Of a DNA stretch of 64,000 bases, positions 39,879 to 49,249 are shown one piece after another. The notes under the pieces are model-generated. The model saw only the letters and a program-made list of their open reading frames with translations. It did no database searches and was not told the DNA's origin. The stretch comes from Enterovibrio coralii (GTDB taxonomy: Bacteria; Pseudomonadota; Gammaproteobacteria; Enterobacterales; Vibrionaceae), in assembly GCF_001559595.1 (NCBI RefSeq), contig NZ_LNTY01000034.1, positions 186,001 through 250,000 of the forward strand, written 5' to 3'. A program made the translations under genes and the position numbers. Positions within the stretch are counted from its first letter, which is position 1. Each line of letters begins with the position of its first letter.

Positions 39879-41751
39879 GAAAGATCGCCGTTTTTAGGTT
39901 TATAGCCAGTAGGTGCGGTTAGCAAAATATCCTTAATACAGTCAGTGTCGAAGTGGTGGCAACAACTATCAAGACGTGTCAATAGTGCCTCCATTTCCGG
40001 CCATGAAAGTTTTTCCTCACTAGCTGTCATTATCTTCTTATGGCTCGTACCTTCAACATTCTCTCCAACTAACAACTCTTCGTAGAGCTTTTCGCCCGGC
40101 CGTAAGCCCGTAAATTGGATCTCAATGTCACCGTCATCACTGTTGCCGTCGTAGTATTCCTGCATGCCCATCAAACGGATCATACGGCGGGCCAGATCGA
40201 CAATCTTCACTGACTCTCCCATATCCAACACAAACACTTGTCCGTTTTTACTCATTGCCCCTGCTTGAATAACGAGCTGAGCAGCTTCGGGAATGAGCAT
40301 GAAGAAGCGTGTTATTTCAGGGTGCGTAACAGTGACTGGGCCGCCTTTACGTATTTGTTTTTTAAACAAAGGAACCACAGAGCCAGAAGAGCCCAGTACA
40401 TTACCAAAGCGAACCATGGTAAAGGTGATATTTTTCTCTTTATCCGCGAGAGCTTGAAGCACGAGCTCTGCGAGGCGCTTACTTGCGCCCATAATGTTCG
40501 TAGGGCGAACTGCTTTATCCGTTGAAATCAGCGTAAAGTTAGCTACCCCAGTAGCAATCGCGGCATTAGCGCAAGCGAGTGTTCCGAACACGTTATTACG
40601 AATGCCTTCGATAATATTGTCCTCTACCAATGGGACATGCTTGTATGCTGCGGCATGGTAAACGGTTTCCGTTCCATGGGCGGCCATAAGCTTTGTCATC
40701 CGGTTTTCTTTTTGAACAGAGCCCAGTGCAGCGACAAGGTTGGTCTCGAACCCATAGTTTTGTTTAAGGTTTTCCAACTCTTGATGGATGCTATACAAGT
40801 TAAATTCGTTTAACTCAAACAGCACCAAGGTCTTTGGTTTTAGCAATAGTATTTGCCGACAAAGCTCTGAACCGATTGACCCACCAGCACCTGTCACCAT
40901 AACGGATTTATCAGTGATGTTTTGGCTCATCAAGTCAGTATTAGGTTCGACAGGTTCTCGCCCTAAAAGATCGCCTACCGCCAAGTCTTTGATGTCAGTG
41001 GCGAGTGCTTTTCCTGCCGCAATATCTTCAACAGACGGTACCGATTGCACCTCAATAGGCCAACTGGAAAGCATTTCAACCAAACGTAGGCGATCGCCTT
41101 TACTGATATTGTTAATCGCTAACAGTAGTTTTACTGGTTTGTAGAGAGACGTTAAACGATCAAACTCACTAGAAGGGTAGATCCTAACCCCACTCAGGAT
41201 CTGTCCTGCCTTCTTAATATCATCATCTAAGAAGGCAACAGGGTGGTATTCATCTCCTTGAATCAGAGCATAAGCTAAATCTCTTCCTGTTGAACCTGCA
41301 CCATAGATGAATACGTTCGGCTTTTTTCTGCGGTAATGATGGTAATAAACTGTTCGAATCAAGATGCGAGGAGCACCCAGTGAGAAGATAGCTAAACCTG
41401 CATAAATAAAGGGGACGCTTCGAGGAATGAAGCTTGAGAAAAGAAGCCACTGATTGCTAATGTTATCGCTGAAATAAACACAGCAAAAAACATATTCCCA
41501 ATAGCTGGAAGCATCATGTAGCGAAGAATGGCGCGGTAAAGTCCCAACTTTATGAAACAGACAATAGTTACAATGCAGGTGATTGCGAGGCTAAGAATCT
41601 CGTGTAAACCAAAAGGAAAAGACATGCTGTCCATCCTCAAAGCCATGGCAAAGAGGTACGAGCCGATGATGGCGAGCAAGTCATAAACAATACTAATTAT
41701 GCGCTTATTTTTACGCTGAGCACCGAGCAGCAACTGGATTGGTGTAAACAT
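39875..41751 (-). CDS. WbpM/FlaA1-like membrane UDP-HexNAc 4,6-dehydratase (frameshifted)
   Basis: A full product of about 625 residues: four N-terminal membrane helices, a first nucleotide-binding part (VFIYGAGSTGRDLAYAL) and an SDR domain with VMVTGAGGSIGSELCRQI, AAYKHVPLVE, STDKAVRPTNIMGASKRLAE and GLRPGEKLYEELL. The frame breaks near 41448. Restoring one T on the coding strand gives SFIPRSVPFIYAGLAIFSLGAP, a highly conserved linker. The Met-Lys pair of the WbpM active site is present in NIMGASKR. The likely product is UDP-4-keto-6-deoxy-GlcNAc. It is divergent from the epimerase/reductase gene. Confidence 0.88.
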
Positions 41752-41902
41752 TCGTGTATTTATAATTCTCTGTTTGCTTGCGGTTAGTTAGCCAAACTGC
41801 AGCAATTAATTTTCTGCAGCTATTCTAAGAGTGTTTGGTGATTGCATCCAGTTTAGAGTGTTAGAATCTTGCGGTCACGTTAAAGATAGATTGGATACCT
41901 CA

Positions 41903-42856
41903 GTGAAGATATTGATTACCGGCGGAAACGGCTTCGTAGGCTCGCGATTAGCATTGACCGCTCAGCATCAAGGTATGGATGTTCTCACCCAAGTGAGAAG
42001 CGGGGCAGTAAGCAACAACCAAATCGAGATAAAGGACATTAGTCCGGATACAGACTGGGGCGACTGTTTACAAGGTGTTGATGTTATTGTTCATTGTGCA
42101 GCGCGCGTACACCAAATGAACGATGACCAAGACGATGCGTTAGAAAGCTACCGTCGCGTTAATACTGAAGGAACCTTGAGATTAGCGCAACAAGCTGCAG
42201 ATGTAGGCGTTAAGCGTTTTGTTTTTTTGAGTACAATAAAGGTAAATGGGGAGTTTACTGAAAAGGGAAAACCGTTCACGCCAAATGTTGTGACCGCACC
42301 TAAAGATCCCTACGGCTTGAGTAAATATGAAGCTGAGCAGCGTCTTACTTTGTTAGCGAAAGAAACCGGTCTTGAAGTGGTCATCATTCGTCCTCCTTTG
42401 GTCTATGGTGAAGGTGTGAAAGCGAACTTCCTGTCTATGATAAACATCGTAAGGAAAGGTTTGCCACTTCCTTTTGGTGCGATAAAGAATCAACGAAGTC
42501 TTGTTTATCTCGATAACCTTATCTCCTTAATATTGGCTTGCTGTAAGCACCCAAAAGCCGCGGGAAAGGTTTTTCTTGTTTCCGACAATCACGATGTCTC
42601 AACTTCTTTGCTTTTTAGACAAGTCGCAGCTAGCTTAGGGAAGCCCAACAGATTGATCCCAGTGCCGCAATGGTTGCTCGAATTAGTAGCAACGCTACTA
42701 GGGCGGCGTGATATTGCGCAGCGATTGTGCGGAAATCTCCAGGTCGATGTTTCTGATACAATACGTGCACTGGGGTGGCAGCCGCCTTATACCTTTAAAC
42801 AAGGTATTGAAAATACCGTCACGGCTTATAAAGAAGCATTGTCCGAAAGCCAATAA
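41903..42856 (+). CDS. NAD-dependent epimerase/reductase, WbpV/WreQ-like
   Basis: A 317-residue extended SDR protein: VKILITGGNGFVGSRLAL from GTG 41903, DVIVHCAARVHQMND, FLSTIKVNGE, the YGLSKYEAEQRL Tyr-x3-Lys pair, IIRPPLVYGEGVKANFL and LPFGAIKNQRSLVYLDNL. This pattern is shared by UDP-sugar 4-reductases such as WbpV and WreQ that make UDP-QuiNAc from the WbpM product, and also by 4-epimerases. An upstream ATG at 41831 was rejected because the extra 24 residues lack family character. Confidence 0.8.
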   Translation: MKILITGGNGFVGSRLALTAQHQGMDVLTQVRSGAVSNNQIEIKDISPDTDWGDCLQGVDVIVHCAARVHQMNDDQDDALESYRRVNTEGTLRLAQQAADVGVKRFVFLSTIKVNGEFTEKGKPFTPNVVTAPKDPYGLSKYEAEQRLTLLAKETGLEVVIIRPPLVYGEGVKANFLSMINIVRKGLPLPFGAIKNQRSLVYLDNLISLILACCKHPKAAGKVFLVSDNHDVSTSLLFRQVAASLGKPNRLIPVPQWLLELVATLLGRRDIAQRLCGNLQVDVSDTIRALGWQPPYTFKQGIENTVTAYKEALSESQ

Positions 42857-42877
42857 TTTAGAAGTGAGTAATTCTTA

Positions 42878-43427
42878 GTGATAAAGATTTTTGATTATTC
42901 TTTAGCGTTTTTAGGTCTGCTGTTTCTTTGGCCAGTGATGCTCATCGTCGTTATTCTTGGCTACTTCGATACAGGCTCGCCAATCTTCCGCCAAGAGCGC
43001 GTAGGGCGTGATCAAAAGCCTTTACGTTAATTAAGTTTCGAACAATGGCACCAGAAACGGAGTCAGTTGCAACTCATTTAGCGCAAATGACGTCGATAAC
43101 CAAGCTTGGTACATTTTTAAGAAAACTAAGTTGGATGAGCTGCCGCAGCTTATCAATGTTTTAAAAGGTGAGATGAGTCTCGTAGGGCCAAGACCTTGCC
43201 TGTTTAATCAATCTGAACTTATTGAGGCTCGCAAATTGCGTGGTGTGTTTGATGTGTTACCTGGTGTGACGGGGCTAGCTCAAGTCAACGAGATTGATAT
43301 GTCTACGCCAGAAAAGCTGGCGCAATGGGATGAGAAAATGATCAAAACTATGTCGCTGAAAAACTACTTCACATACATCATTCAGACTGCTGTAGGGAGC
43401 GGTTCTGGTGATCGTATAAAAAACTGA
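42878..43427 (+). CDS. PglC/WreU-type initiating sugar-1-phosphate transferase (two frameshifts)
   Basis: Bacterial sugar transferases of this monotopic type put the first sugar-1-phosphate on undecaprenyl phosphate. A single N-terminal membrane segment (FLGLLFLWPVMLIVVILGYF) leads to GSPIFRQERVGRD. The frame breaks at 43021-43023 (TTTT read as TTT) and at 43122-43125 (AAAAA read as AAAA). Repair gives PFTLIKFRTMAPET, then LRKTKLDELPQLINVLKGEM and SLVGPRPC, about 183 residues in all. With the WbpM-like and WbpV-like genes it suggests a QuiNAc-type primer. The start is GTG. Confidence 0.85.
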
Positions 43428-43588
43428 CACCACTATTAGAAAAGCAAATCAGTGCGAAACATGCATTTTTTGTCAGTCTTAAACCACCGCCTATGGAGTT
43501 GGTGATCGTTTGTTCGGGGTTAAGCCCGTAAAGAACTCATGCTAGATACTACCCTTGTTTGTTACCAGCAATCGAAGGAGTAAATAGC

Positions 43589-44021
43589 ATGAGCAGATAT
43601 GACTCATCATCGCACGTTTTCTATCGGTGTCAGGAGCAGATAATCTGGGACGCCCAAGTACCGATTTAAAATCCTCAAGGGAAATGTAGTGCATGAACTG
43701 TATCGATGAATCCATGCTTTCTGCAGCATAAAGAAGTGCAGAATAGTGGAGTTGAACGTTCAGATAGACCATGTGCACTTGGTGGTGAGAACACCGCAAA
43801 GCTTGAGTGGTCCAGAGTTAGTAGGTTTCATCAAAGGCGGAACTGCGATAAAGCTGTTTGCCAAGTTTCCTTACATGAGGAAGAAAAAGTTGTGGGGAAA
43901 TCACTTTTGGCAAAGAGGGTACTTTGTTGATTCGGAAGGAGCGAATGAAGCCATCATTCGTCGAAACGTAAGGCATCAAGAAAAGCAGCCAAGGAGGATG
44001 AACTACATCAGATGGAATTGA
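43589..44021 (+). pseudogene. tnpA: IS200-type Y1 transposase TnpA, disrupted
   Basis: From ATG 43589 (MSRYDSSSHVFYRCQ), with a GGAG ribosome site, the frame resembles IS200 TnpA. An extra G in the GGG near 43650 shifts it. The other frame gives PKYRFKILKGNVVHELYR and meets a TGA near 43709. The remainder, from about 43746, is open and typical: ELNVQIDHVHLVV with the metal-binding His-x-His, then FIKGGTAIKLFAKF and LWGNHFWQRGYFVD with the catalytic tyrosine region, ending near RNVRHQEKQ. At least two lesions make it non-functional unless they are sequence errors. Confidence 0.85.
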
Positions 44022-44043
44022 ATATTCAAAGTTGAAGCAGACA

Positions 44044-44094
44044 GCCCCCTTTTTAGGGGGCCGTTTCAAAGCCACCTGCTTTGCAGGTGGCTTT
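44044..44094. repeat. Paired hairpins at the right end of the IS200-like element
   Basis: GCCCCCT / AGGGGGC (44044-44061) and AAAGCCACCTGC / GCAGGTGGCTTT (44068-44094) lie in tandem after the transposase gene. They may mark the right end recognised by TnpA and may also block readthrough into ugd. Confidence 0.75.
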
Positions 44095-44286
44095 CCATGA
44101 GTTCAGGTATTATTTAGTACCAAAGTCCTTATCTCCCTCGTCATTCACCTGAAAATTTATCTTCACAACCTTGCCTCTTTTTCATCTAAAAACCGTCATG
44201 TTCTACATTTAAGGTATGTCTCAAAGATGGGCATATCACTGTAAGGCTGATCGATTTCTTACTGGTTGCATCTAAAGGGAGCGTGG

Positions 44287-45453
44287 ATGAAGATAGCGGT
44301 AGCTGGAACGGGCTATGTAGGGTTGTCGAACGCAATGTTGCTTGCGCAGCACAACCATGTCGTCGCCGTTGATATCGTGGAAGACAAGGTGTCGCAGCTG
44401 AATGAAGGGAAGTCACCCATATCAGATACAGAGATTGAAGCTTTTCTTTGTCGAGATGATATACGTTTTTACGCCACGTTGGATAGCCAAGAAGCTTACG
44501 CTTGGGCCGATATAGTCCTCATTGCCACGCCTACTAACTACGATCCAGAAACTAATTTCTTTGATACGTCGTCTGTTGAGTTAGTTATCGAGCAGGTAGT
44601 AAATACGAACCCTCAGGCTTTGGTCGTGATAAAGTCGACAGTACCCGTCGGGTTCACCGGAGTAATGCAAAAAAAATATGGCTCCGAAAATATCATGTTC
44701 TCTCCGGAGTTTTTGCGCGAGGGAAGGGCACTTTACGATAACCTTCATCCCGCCCGAATTATCATCGGCGCGACATCGGTAAAGGCAAAGATGTTTGCGG
44801 GTCTTTTGCTTGAAGGGGCGGTAGCAAAAGATATACCTGTGCTTTATACCCATTCAACAGAAGCAGAAGCGGTTAAGCTGTTTTCTAACACCTACCTTGC
44901 AATGCGGATTGCTTTTTTTAATGAGCTGGATTCTTATGCTGAGTCTTTGGGGTTAAGCACCAAGGAAATCATCCAAGGGGTATGCTTAGACCCGCGTATT
45001 GGCAACCACTACAACAATCCTTCGTTTGGGTATGGTGGGTATTGCTTACCGAAAGATACCAAGCAGTTACTCGCCAACTATCAGAAAGTCCCCAATAACA
45101 TTATCGGGGCCATTGTCGATGCAAACCGTACACGTAAGGACTTTATTGCCAATGCTATTCTTGAAAAGAAACCTAAAGTGGTAGGCATCTATCGTCTCAT
45201 CATGAAATCGGGGTCAGACAATTTCCGCGCCTCTTCTATTCTTGGTGTGATGAAAAGACTGAAAGCGACGGGCATTGAAGTTGTGGTTTATGAGCCCGTT
45301 TATAAAGACGCGACGTTGTTTAATTCGGAAGTGATGACTGACCTTTCAGCATTTAAAGAAAGGGTAGACATCATCGTTTCCAACCGTATGGATCCTTTGC
45401 TAGAAGATGTTGCCGAGCGCGTTTATACGAGAGATTTGTTTGGCATTGATTAG
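44287..45453 (+). CDS. ugd: UDP-glucose 6-dehydrogenase
   Basis: Ugd oxidises UDP-glucose to UDP-glucuronate with two NAD. The 388-residue length equals E. coli Ugd. The protein has [65 protein letters not shown], and the catalytic cysteine in [18 protein letters not shown] 44287 is chosen over 44266 because the NAD motif must lie at the N-terminus. It is separated from the polysaccharide locus by the IS200 relic and ends at its own terminator. Confidence 0.97.
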   Translation: MKIAVAGTGYVGLSNAMLLAQHNHVVAVDIVEDKVSQLNEGKSPISDTEIEAFLCRDDIRFYATLDSQEAYAWADIVLIATPTNYDPETNFFDTSSVELVIEQVVNTNPQALVVIKSTVPVGFTGVMQKKYGSENIMFSPEFLREGRALYDNLHPARIIIGATSVKAKMFAGLLLEGAVAKDIPVLYTHSTEAEAVKLFSNTYLAMRIAFFNELDSYAESLGLSTKEIIQGVCLDPRIGNHYNNPSFGYGGYCLPKDTKQLLANYQKVPNNIIGAIVDANRTRKDFIANAILEKKPKVVGIYRLIMKSGSDNFRASSILGVMKRLKATGIEVVVYEPVYKDATLFNSEVMTDLSAFKERVDIIVSNRMDPLLEDVAERVYTRDLFGID

Positions 45454-45483
45454 CCAACATATTTGAAGATACTGAAAACAAGA

Positions 45484-45508
45484 AACCGCCGAGTAAGGCG
45501 GTTTTTTG
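45484..45508. terminator. Terminator after ugd
   Basis: AACCGCC pairs with GGCGGTT around six bases and is followed by a T-run. It lies between ugd and the convergent folD. Confidence 0.85.
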
Positions 45509-45523
45509 AAATACGGGACTAGA

Positions 45524-46378
45524 TTACGAATGAAACTGTTCGCAAGCCAGTAGCGTGTTTTCAATCAAGGTCGCAACCGTCATTGGGCCAACGCCGCCAG
45601 GAACAGGCGTGATATGGCTGGCTTTGTTTTTCGCCACATTGTATTCGATGTCACCGACGAGCCTGCCATCTTCGAGACGGTTGATACCAACATCGATCAC
45701 CACTGCGCCTTCTTTGATCCAATCACCTGGAATGAAGTTTGGTTTGCCCACAGCCACCACCAATAAGTCAGCCTGACGGACGTGAGACTCAAGGTCTTTA
45801 GTAAAACGATGACAAGTGGTTGTTGTACATCCTGATAGCAGAAGTTCCATCGTCATTGGACGGCCGACAATGTTTGATGCGCCAACCACGACTGCATGTT
45901 TTCCTCTCAGAGGAATGTTGTAACGCTCTAGCAGGGTAATGATTCCTTTTGGCGTACATGAGCGAAGTTTTGGAATGCGTTGGCAAAGACGTCCGACATT
46001 GTAAGGGTGGAAACCATCAACGTCTTTCTCAGGGTGAATGCGCTCTAACACATTGGTTGTGTCCATTTGCGCAGGTAGCGGAAGCTGAACCAAAATGCCG
46101 TCAATTTTAGCATCATTGTTTAACTCATCGATCAATGCCAGCAATTCAGTTTCGCTGGTGGTTGAAGGAAGGTCGAAAGACTTAGAAATAAAGCCAACTT
46201 CTTCACAAACCCGGCGTTTACTGCCCACATATACTTGAGATGCTGGGTCATCTCCAACTAAAACAACAGCCAGGCCAGGAGCTCTCAACCCTGCGGCTTT
46301 CCTTGCTTCAACGCGTGCTGCGACTTCCTGTCTTACGGTTTGAGAGATGATTTTTCCATCAATGTTTTGAGCGGCCAT
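45524..46378 (-). CDS. folD: Methylenetetrahydrofolate dehydrogenase / cyclohydrolase
   Basis: FolD interconverts methylene-, methenyl- and formyl-tetrahydrofolate. The 284-residue protein contains [14 protein letters not shown] with the catalytic lysine, [13 protein letters not shown], the [17 protein letters not shown] motif, the NADP-binding [13 protein letters not shown] and the late [22 protein letters not shown] PurR-like box lies 72 bases upstream. The position next to tRNA-Arg and tig follows Vibrionaceae order. Confidence 0.97.
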   Translation of the reverse strand: MAAQNIDGKIISQTVRQEVAARVEARKAAGLRAPGLAVVLVGDDPASQVYVGSKRRVCEEVGFISKSFDLPSTTSETELLALIDELNNDAKIDGILVQLPLPAQMDTTNVLERIHPEKDVDGFHPYNVGRLCQRIPKLRSCTPKGIITLLERYNIPLRGKHAVVVGASNIVGRPMTMELLLSGCTTTTCHRFTKDLESHVRQADLLVVAVGKPNFIPGDWIKEGAVVIDVGINRLEDGRLVGDIEYNVAKNKASHITPVPGGVGPMTVATLIENTLLACEQFHS

Positions 46379-46449
46379 GGTTTTCCTTTGGAAATGAAAG
46401 GGATGAGGAACAGGCCATATTTTGACAAAAAAAGTGTGACATGGCTATA

Positions 46450-46465
46450 GCGCAAACGTTTGCCT
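46450..46465. promoter_or_regulatory. PurR operator upstream of folD
   Basis: GCGCAAACGTTTGCCT matches the PurR consensus palindrome at 14 of 16 bases with an intact CGCAAACGTTTGC core. It lies 72 bases before the folD start. Control of folD, which feeds formyl groups into purine synthesis, would fit PurR. Confidence 0.8.
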
Positions 46466-46522
46466 TTGGTGTGCTCTATCTTAAATTATGCGATGTGGCG
46501 AAAAATTTTGAATGAGTGGCGG

Positions 46523-46551
46523 ATAAAAGCGAGAACTTAAACGTCCTCGCT
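46523..46551 (-). terminator. Candidate terminator of the YcaD-like gene
   Basis: On the minus strand an AGCGAGGAC-type arm (46551-46543) pairs with 46536-46528, with one G-U, and is followed by TTTAT. It sits just after the MFS gene stop. The T-run is short, so it is only moderate. Confidence 0.5.
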
Positions 46552-46561
46552 GTCGTCAGAA

Positions 46562-47749
46562 TCAGATATCTACCGGCAGTGCAGCATCAACACCATTTGC
46601 ACCACGAGAGCGGTTGCGCTTGGTTGAGACCAGCATGTAGAGCAGGGTTGCCGCAAAGCAAATGACCAAATAGAACATCAGGCCACCTTCAACGCTCATA
46701 GCTTCACCAGCGATCACAGGACCAATGACGGAGCCCACGCTGTAGCTCAGCAGCATCAGCTCTGCAGCTGCGACAATTTTTGACGCGCTTAGGTCACGAC
46801 ATGCAAGCGTGATAGCAACAGGGTAGAGCGCAAATGCTGCTGCACCCAGAATAAACAGACCCGCCATCATACCTGCTGCCACGGTCGCGATTTCATACAT
46901 CGCGATAGACAACAGACCGGCCAAGCAGAAAAGTGCCATCAGCAGCGACTTCTCTACGCGAGAGTTCAACCAGCTCACCAGAGGCTGTACAGCCATACCG
47001 CCAAGGATCACGATAGCCATCAATGCACCCACTTGGTCGTGGCTGTATTTCGCTTCCAACTCCAATGGCAGCAAACCGTAAATCGCGCCAAGAATCAAAC
47101 CCGATACGATACAACCAATGTAAGCAGCAGCAGGGAGGCTCTTCATTTCATTGAAATGAATGCTAGTGTGCGCCACGGCTTGTGGTTGGCCTTTACGAAT
47201 GACCAGCGGTGGAAACATCGCCGCAGAGAAAAGCGCGGCAACCACCATCAATGGCATTGCACCTTCAGTACCAAACATACCGATGCCAAGCTGACCCAAT
47301 GCTGAACCACCGTAGAGCGATGCCATGTAAAGGCCTAGTCGCTTTGCGCGTGCTTTTTCGGTGTCAGCCATCAACAGCCAAGATTCGATTACGACGAATA
47401 CACCTGCTACTGCAACACCAGCGATAAAGCGAGCGGCTAGCCAAACTGCAGGTTCTGCAATGGTCGCCATCAAACCGACGGTGCCTACCACAGAGATAAG
47501 AAAAGCAACCAAGGCTTTACGGTGACCTGTTTTGCCTACAATGCGCGCACTGATCAGCGAACCGCCCAAAAGGCCAGCGTAGAATACGCTCGCTAACCAA
47601 GAGGCCAGATCATGCGACATGCCCCTTGCATCAAGTGCAAGTGGAATGAGGCTCATCAGGAATCCTGAGGCGACTGCAAAAAGGCTTAGGCTGATAACAG
47701 GCACAAGTGGGCTGTTGCGATCAGCCTGAATAACAGGGTTCTGTTGCAA
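46562..47749 (-). CDS. MFS transporter, YcaD-like
   Basis: A 395-residue major-facilitator protein with twelve hydrophobic segments. The first half has SGFLMSLIPLALDARGM, SWLASVFYAGLLGGSL, the loop 2-3 motif RIVGKTGHRKALV and VVIESWLLMAD, which is characteristic of the YcaD (UPF0226) group. The substrate of that group is not known. It lies between mgtC and folD on the same strand and is preceded by a terminator, so it probably has its own promoter. Confidence 0.82.
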   Translation of the reverse strand: MQQNPVIQADRNSPLVPVISLSLFAVASGFLMSLIPLALDARGMSHDLASWLASVFYAGLLGGSLISARIVGKTGHRKALVAFLISVVGTVGLMATIAEPAVWLAARFIAGVAVAGVFVVIESWLLMADTEKARAKRLGLYMASLYGGSALGQLGIGMFGTEGAMPLMVVAALFSAAMFPPLVIRKGQPQAVAHTSIHFNEMKSLPAAAYIGCIVSGLILGAIYGLLPLELEAKYSHDQVGALMAIVILGGMAVQPLVSWLNSRVEKSLLMALFCLAGLLSIAMYEIATVAAGMMAGLFILGAAAFALYPVAITLACRDLSASKIVAAAELMLLSYSVGSVIGPVIAGEAMSVEGGLMFYLVICFAATLLYMLVSTKRNRSRGANGVDAALPVDI

Positions 47750-47781
47750 TGCTCTTCTCTTATTAGGTTGTATTTAGGATG

Positions 47782-47810
47782 AAAAAACCCGCACAGGAAG
47801 TGCAGGTTTT
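47782..47810 (-). terminator. Terminator of mgtC
   Basis: On the minus strand AAAACCTGCAC pairs with GTGCGGGTTTT (one mismatch) around TTCCT, with a T-run at its end. It lies between the mgtC stop and the MFS gene start. Confidence 0.7.
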
Positions 47811-47932
47811 GCTACATAGAATTATGTGATCTGGTGCGATTATTCTTTCGCCAACGATAAACGTAAAGAGAGTTAAATTTATCGTCATGATGAAATTATT
47901 TAATTGAAAATCAACTGCATAACTATGTGTGT

Positions 47933-48448
47933 TTAGTCTGTGCAATTGATTGATTTATCGCTCTTTTTTCGCTTCTTTTCCCAGCGTTTATGCACGCCTT
48001 TTGTCAAAGATGAAAAAGTGGTTTCCACTTTATCAATACCGACCAGAACAAAAAGAACAAATCCACACAAAAGGAGAGCCTGACGACCGTAATCAAACGC
48101 GATGATCATACCCAAACCCGCCATCAACCAAACGACGGCTGCAGAGGTAACACCTTGCACTTGTCCATCACGTGCCATCATTACGCCTGCGCCCAAAAAG
48201 CCCACGCCCGTAACGATTTGGCCTAGCACACGCGCATGGTCGAGTGAGTTGTCAGAAAGAGAGGTGGCAAGGCGCATGAATACGTAGGTACCCAACACAA
48301 TCAGAATGGCTGTACGAATACCAACGGGTTTGCCGCGCAGTTGACGTTCCAAACCCAAAATCCAGCCGCAGGCGGCACAGGTGAATACACCTTCCCAGCT
48401 AAACGGAGAAATATCCCAAAACTCGGCCACAGATACAGTCTCCCTCAT
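47933..48448 (-). CDS. MgtC/SapB family membrane protein
   Basis: The 171-residue protein has the MgtC family hallmarks: CGWILGLERQLRGKPVGIRTAILI near the N-terminus, then IVTGVGFLGAGVMM and VQGVTSAAVVWLMAGLGM, with about four membrane segments and a basic C-terminal tail. Family members are linked to magnesium limitation and acid stress. This one is a short form without the extra C-terminal domain of Salmonella MgtC. It is followed by its own terminator. Confidence 0.88.
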   Translation of the reverse strand: MRETVSVAEFWDISPFSWEGVFTCAACGWILGLERQLRGKPVGIRTAILIVLGTYVFMRLATSLSDNSLDHARVLGQIVTGVGFLGAGVMMARDGQVQGVTSAAVVWLMAGLGMIIAFDYGRQALLLCGFVLFVLVGIDKVETTFSSLTKGVHKRWEKKRKKSDKSINCTD

Positions 48449-48678
48449 CAGGCACGAAAAAATTGCGGTGCACTATCCTCCCCAAGCTGCGAAAGCTCAA
48501 GGGTAAAGATGATGAAATGTTTTTGTGCTTAACGGCGTGTTTGTTGATGCTCTATTGCTAGCGGAGTGAGGTGACGCGTTTCTCGTCTTAAAAAGCGCGG
48601 TACGTAGAAGGTTATAAACGGAATGCGTGTTGAATGTTTGTTTTCTAGACACTTAGCAGGCTTTTATAAGGAAAACCG

Positions 48679-48706
48679 TTGACGATGCTGTATTGAGCCT
48701 TATAAT
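48679..48706 (+). promoter_or_regulatory. Promoter of tRNA-Arg
   Basis: TTGACG (48679-48684) and TATAAT (48701-48706) are separated by 16 bases. The -10 is followed by a GC-rich discriminator CCGGCC, as in stringently controlled stable-RNA promoters. The tRNA starts 35 bases after the -10. Confidence 0.85.
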
Positions 48707-48740
48707 CCGGCCTTGCATTCTCACTGAGTGTGAATGAAGT

Positions 48741-48817
<77 letters not shown>

Positions 48818-49039
48818 CTTCAAACCTCCCCAGTACAATCTCCCTTTTTTATCTCTTTGAATCGACACAGCTTTTGTGGCGAGTTTTTGCGTTTCTACTA
48901 TTCGCTAAAACAATTCAACGCACACGACTACCGAATTTTTGGTTCATCGCTACATTCAGTGCATTTTCTTCCTTTTTCCCCTTGAAATAGATTTTACTGC
49001 CCCAATCTCACAGAAACACGACGATGGACACGGCCCGTC

Positions 49040-49068
49040 TCGACTCAATAGGGCCATGCCGCTATAAT
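49040..49068 (+). promoter_or_regulatory. tig: Candidate tig promoter
   Basis: TCGACT (49040-49045) and TATAAT (49063-49068) are 17 bases apart, giving a good -10 and a fair -35. This would produce a leader of about 175 bases before the tig start. Confidence 0.65.
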
Positions 49069-49074
49069 GGCGCG

Positions 49075-49249
49075 TCTTAAAAATCACGCCTCGTGTTTTG
49101 AGGCTTATCGATGCTGGCGAAATGACGCCAAGTATCCCGATTCGCAGGCGCTATGGCGATGAATTCGTTGTAGCACGAAAGGATGCTAACGGCAGGAGCC
49201 GTGCAACATCACTCAGCAAACCTGAGTAAGTTTTGAGGTTAAATATACA
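49075..49249 (+). other. Structured 5' leader of tig
   Basis: The leader holds several short inverted repeats, such as TGGCG / CGCCA near 49113-49128 and ACTCAG / CTGAGT near 49212-49228. No leader peptide of note was seen. It may be a regulated or stabilising 5' UTR, but no known riboswitch class was recognised. The rest of the 430-base gap between the tRNA and tig shows only the promoter. Confidence 0.4.

Larger units (their letters stand above)
43480..44095 (+). mobile_element. IS200/IS605-family element, damaged
   Basis: The element carries a Y1 transposase relic at 43589-44021 and strong hairpins after it at 44044-44061 and 44068-44094, the usual subterminal structures of this family. 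The left end is set only roughly, at an imperfect hairpin beginning near 43480. It sits between the initiating transferase gene and ugd. No target duplication is expected in this family. Confidence 0.7.

Noticed and set aside
43542..43799. Minus-strand frame over the IS200 transposase relic
   Set aside because: It is a shadow of the plus-strand transposase, which has clear family motifs.
44186..44416. Minus-strand frame overlapping the start of ugd
   Set aside because: It overlaps the conserved NAD-binding coding region of ugd and has no family character.
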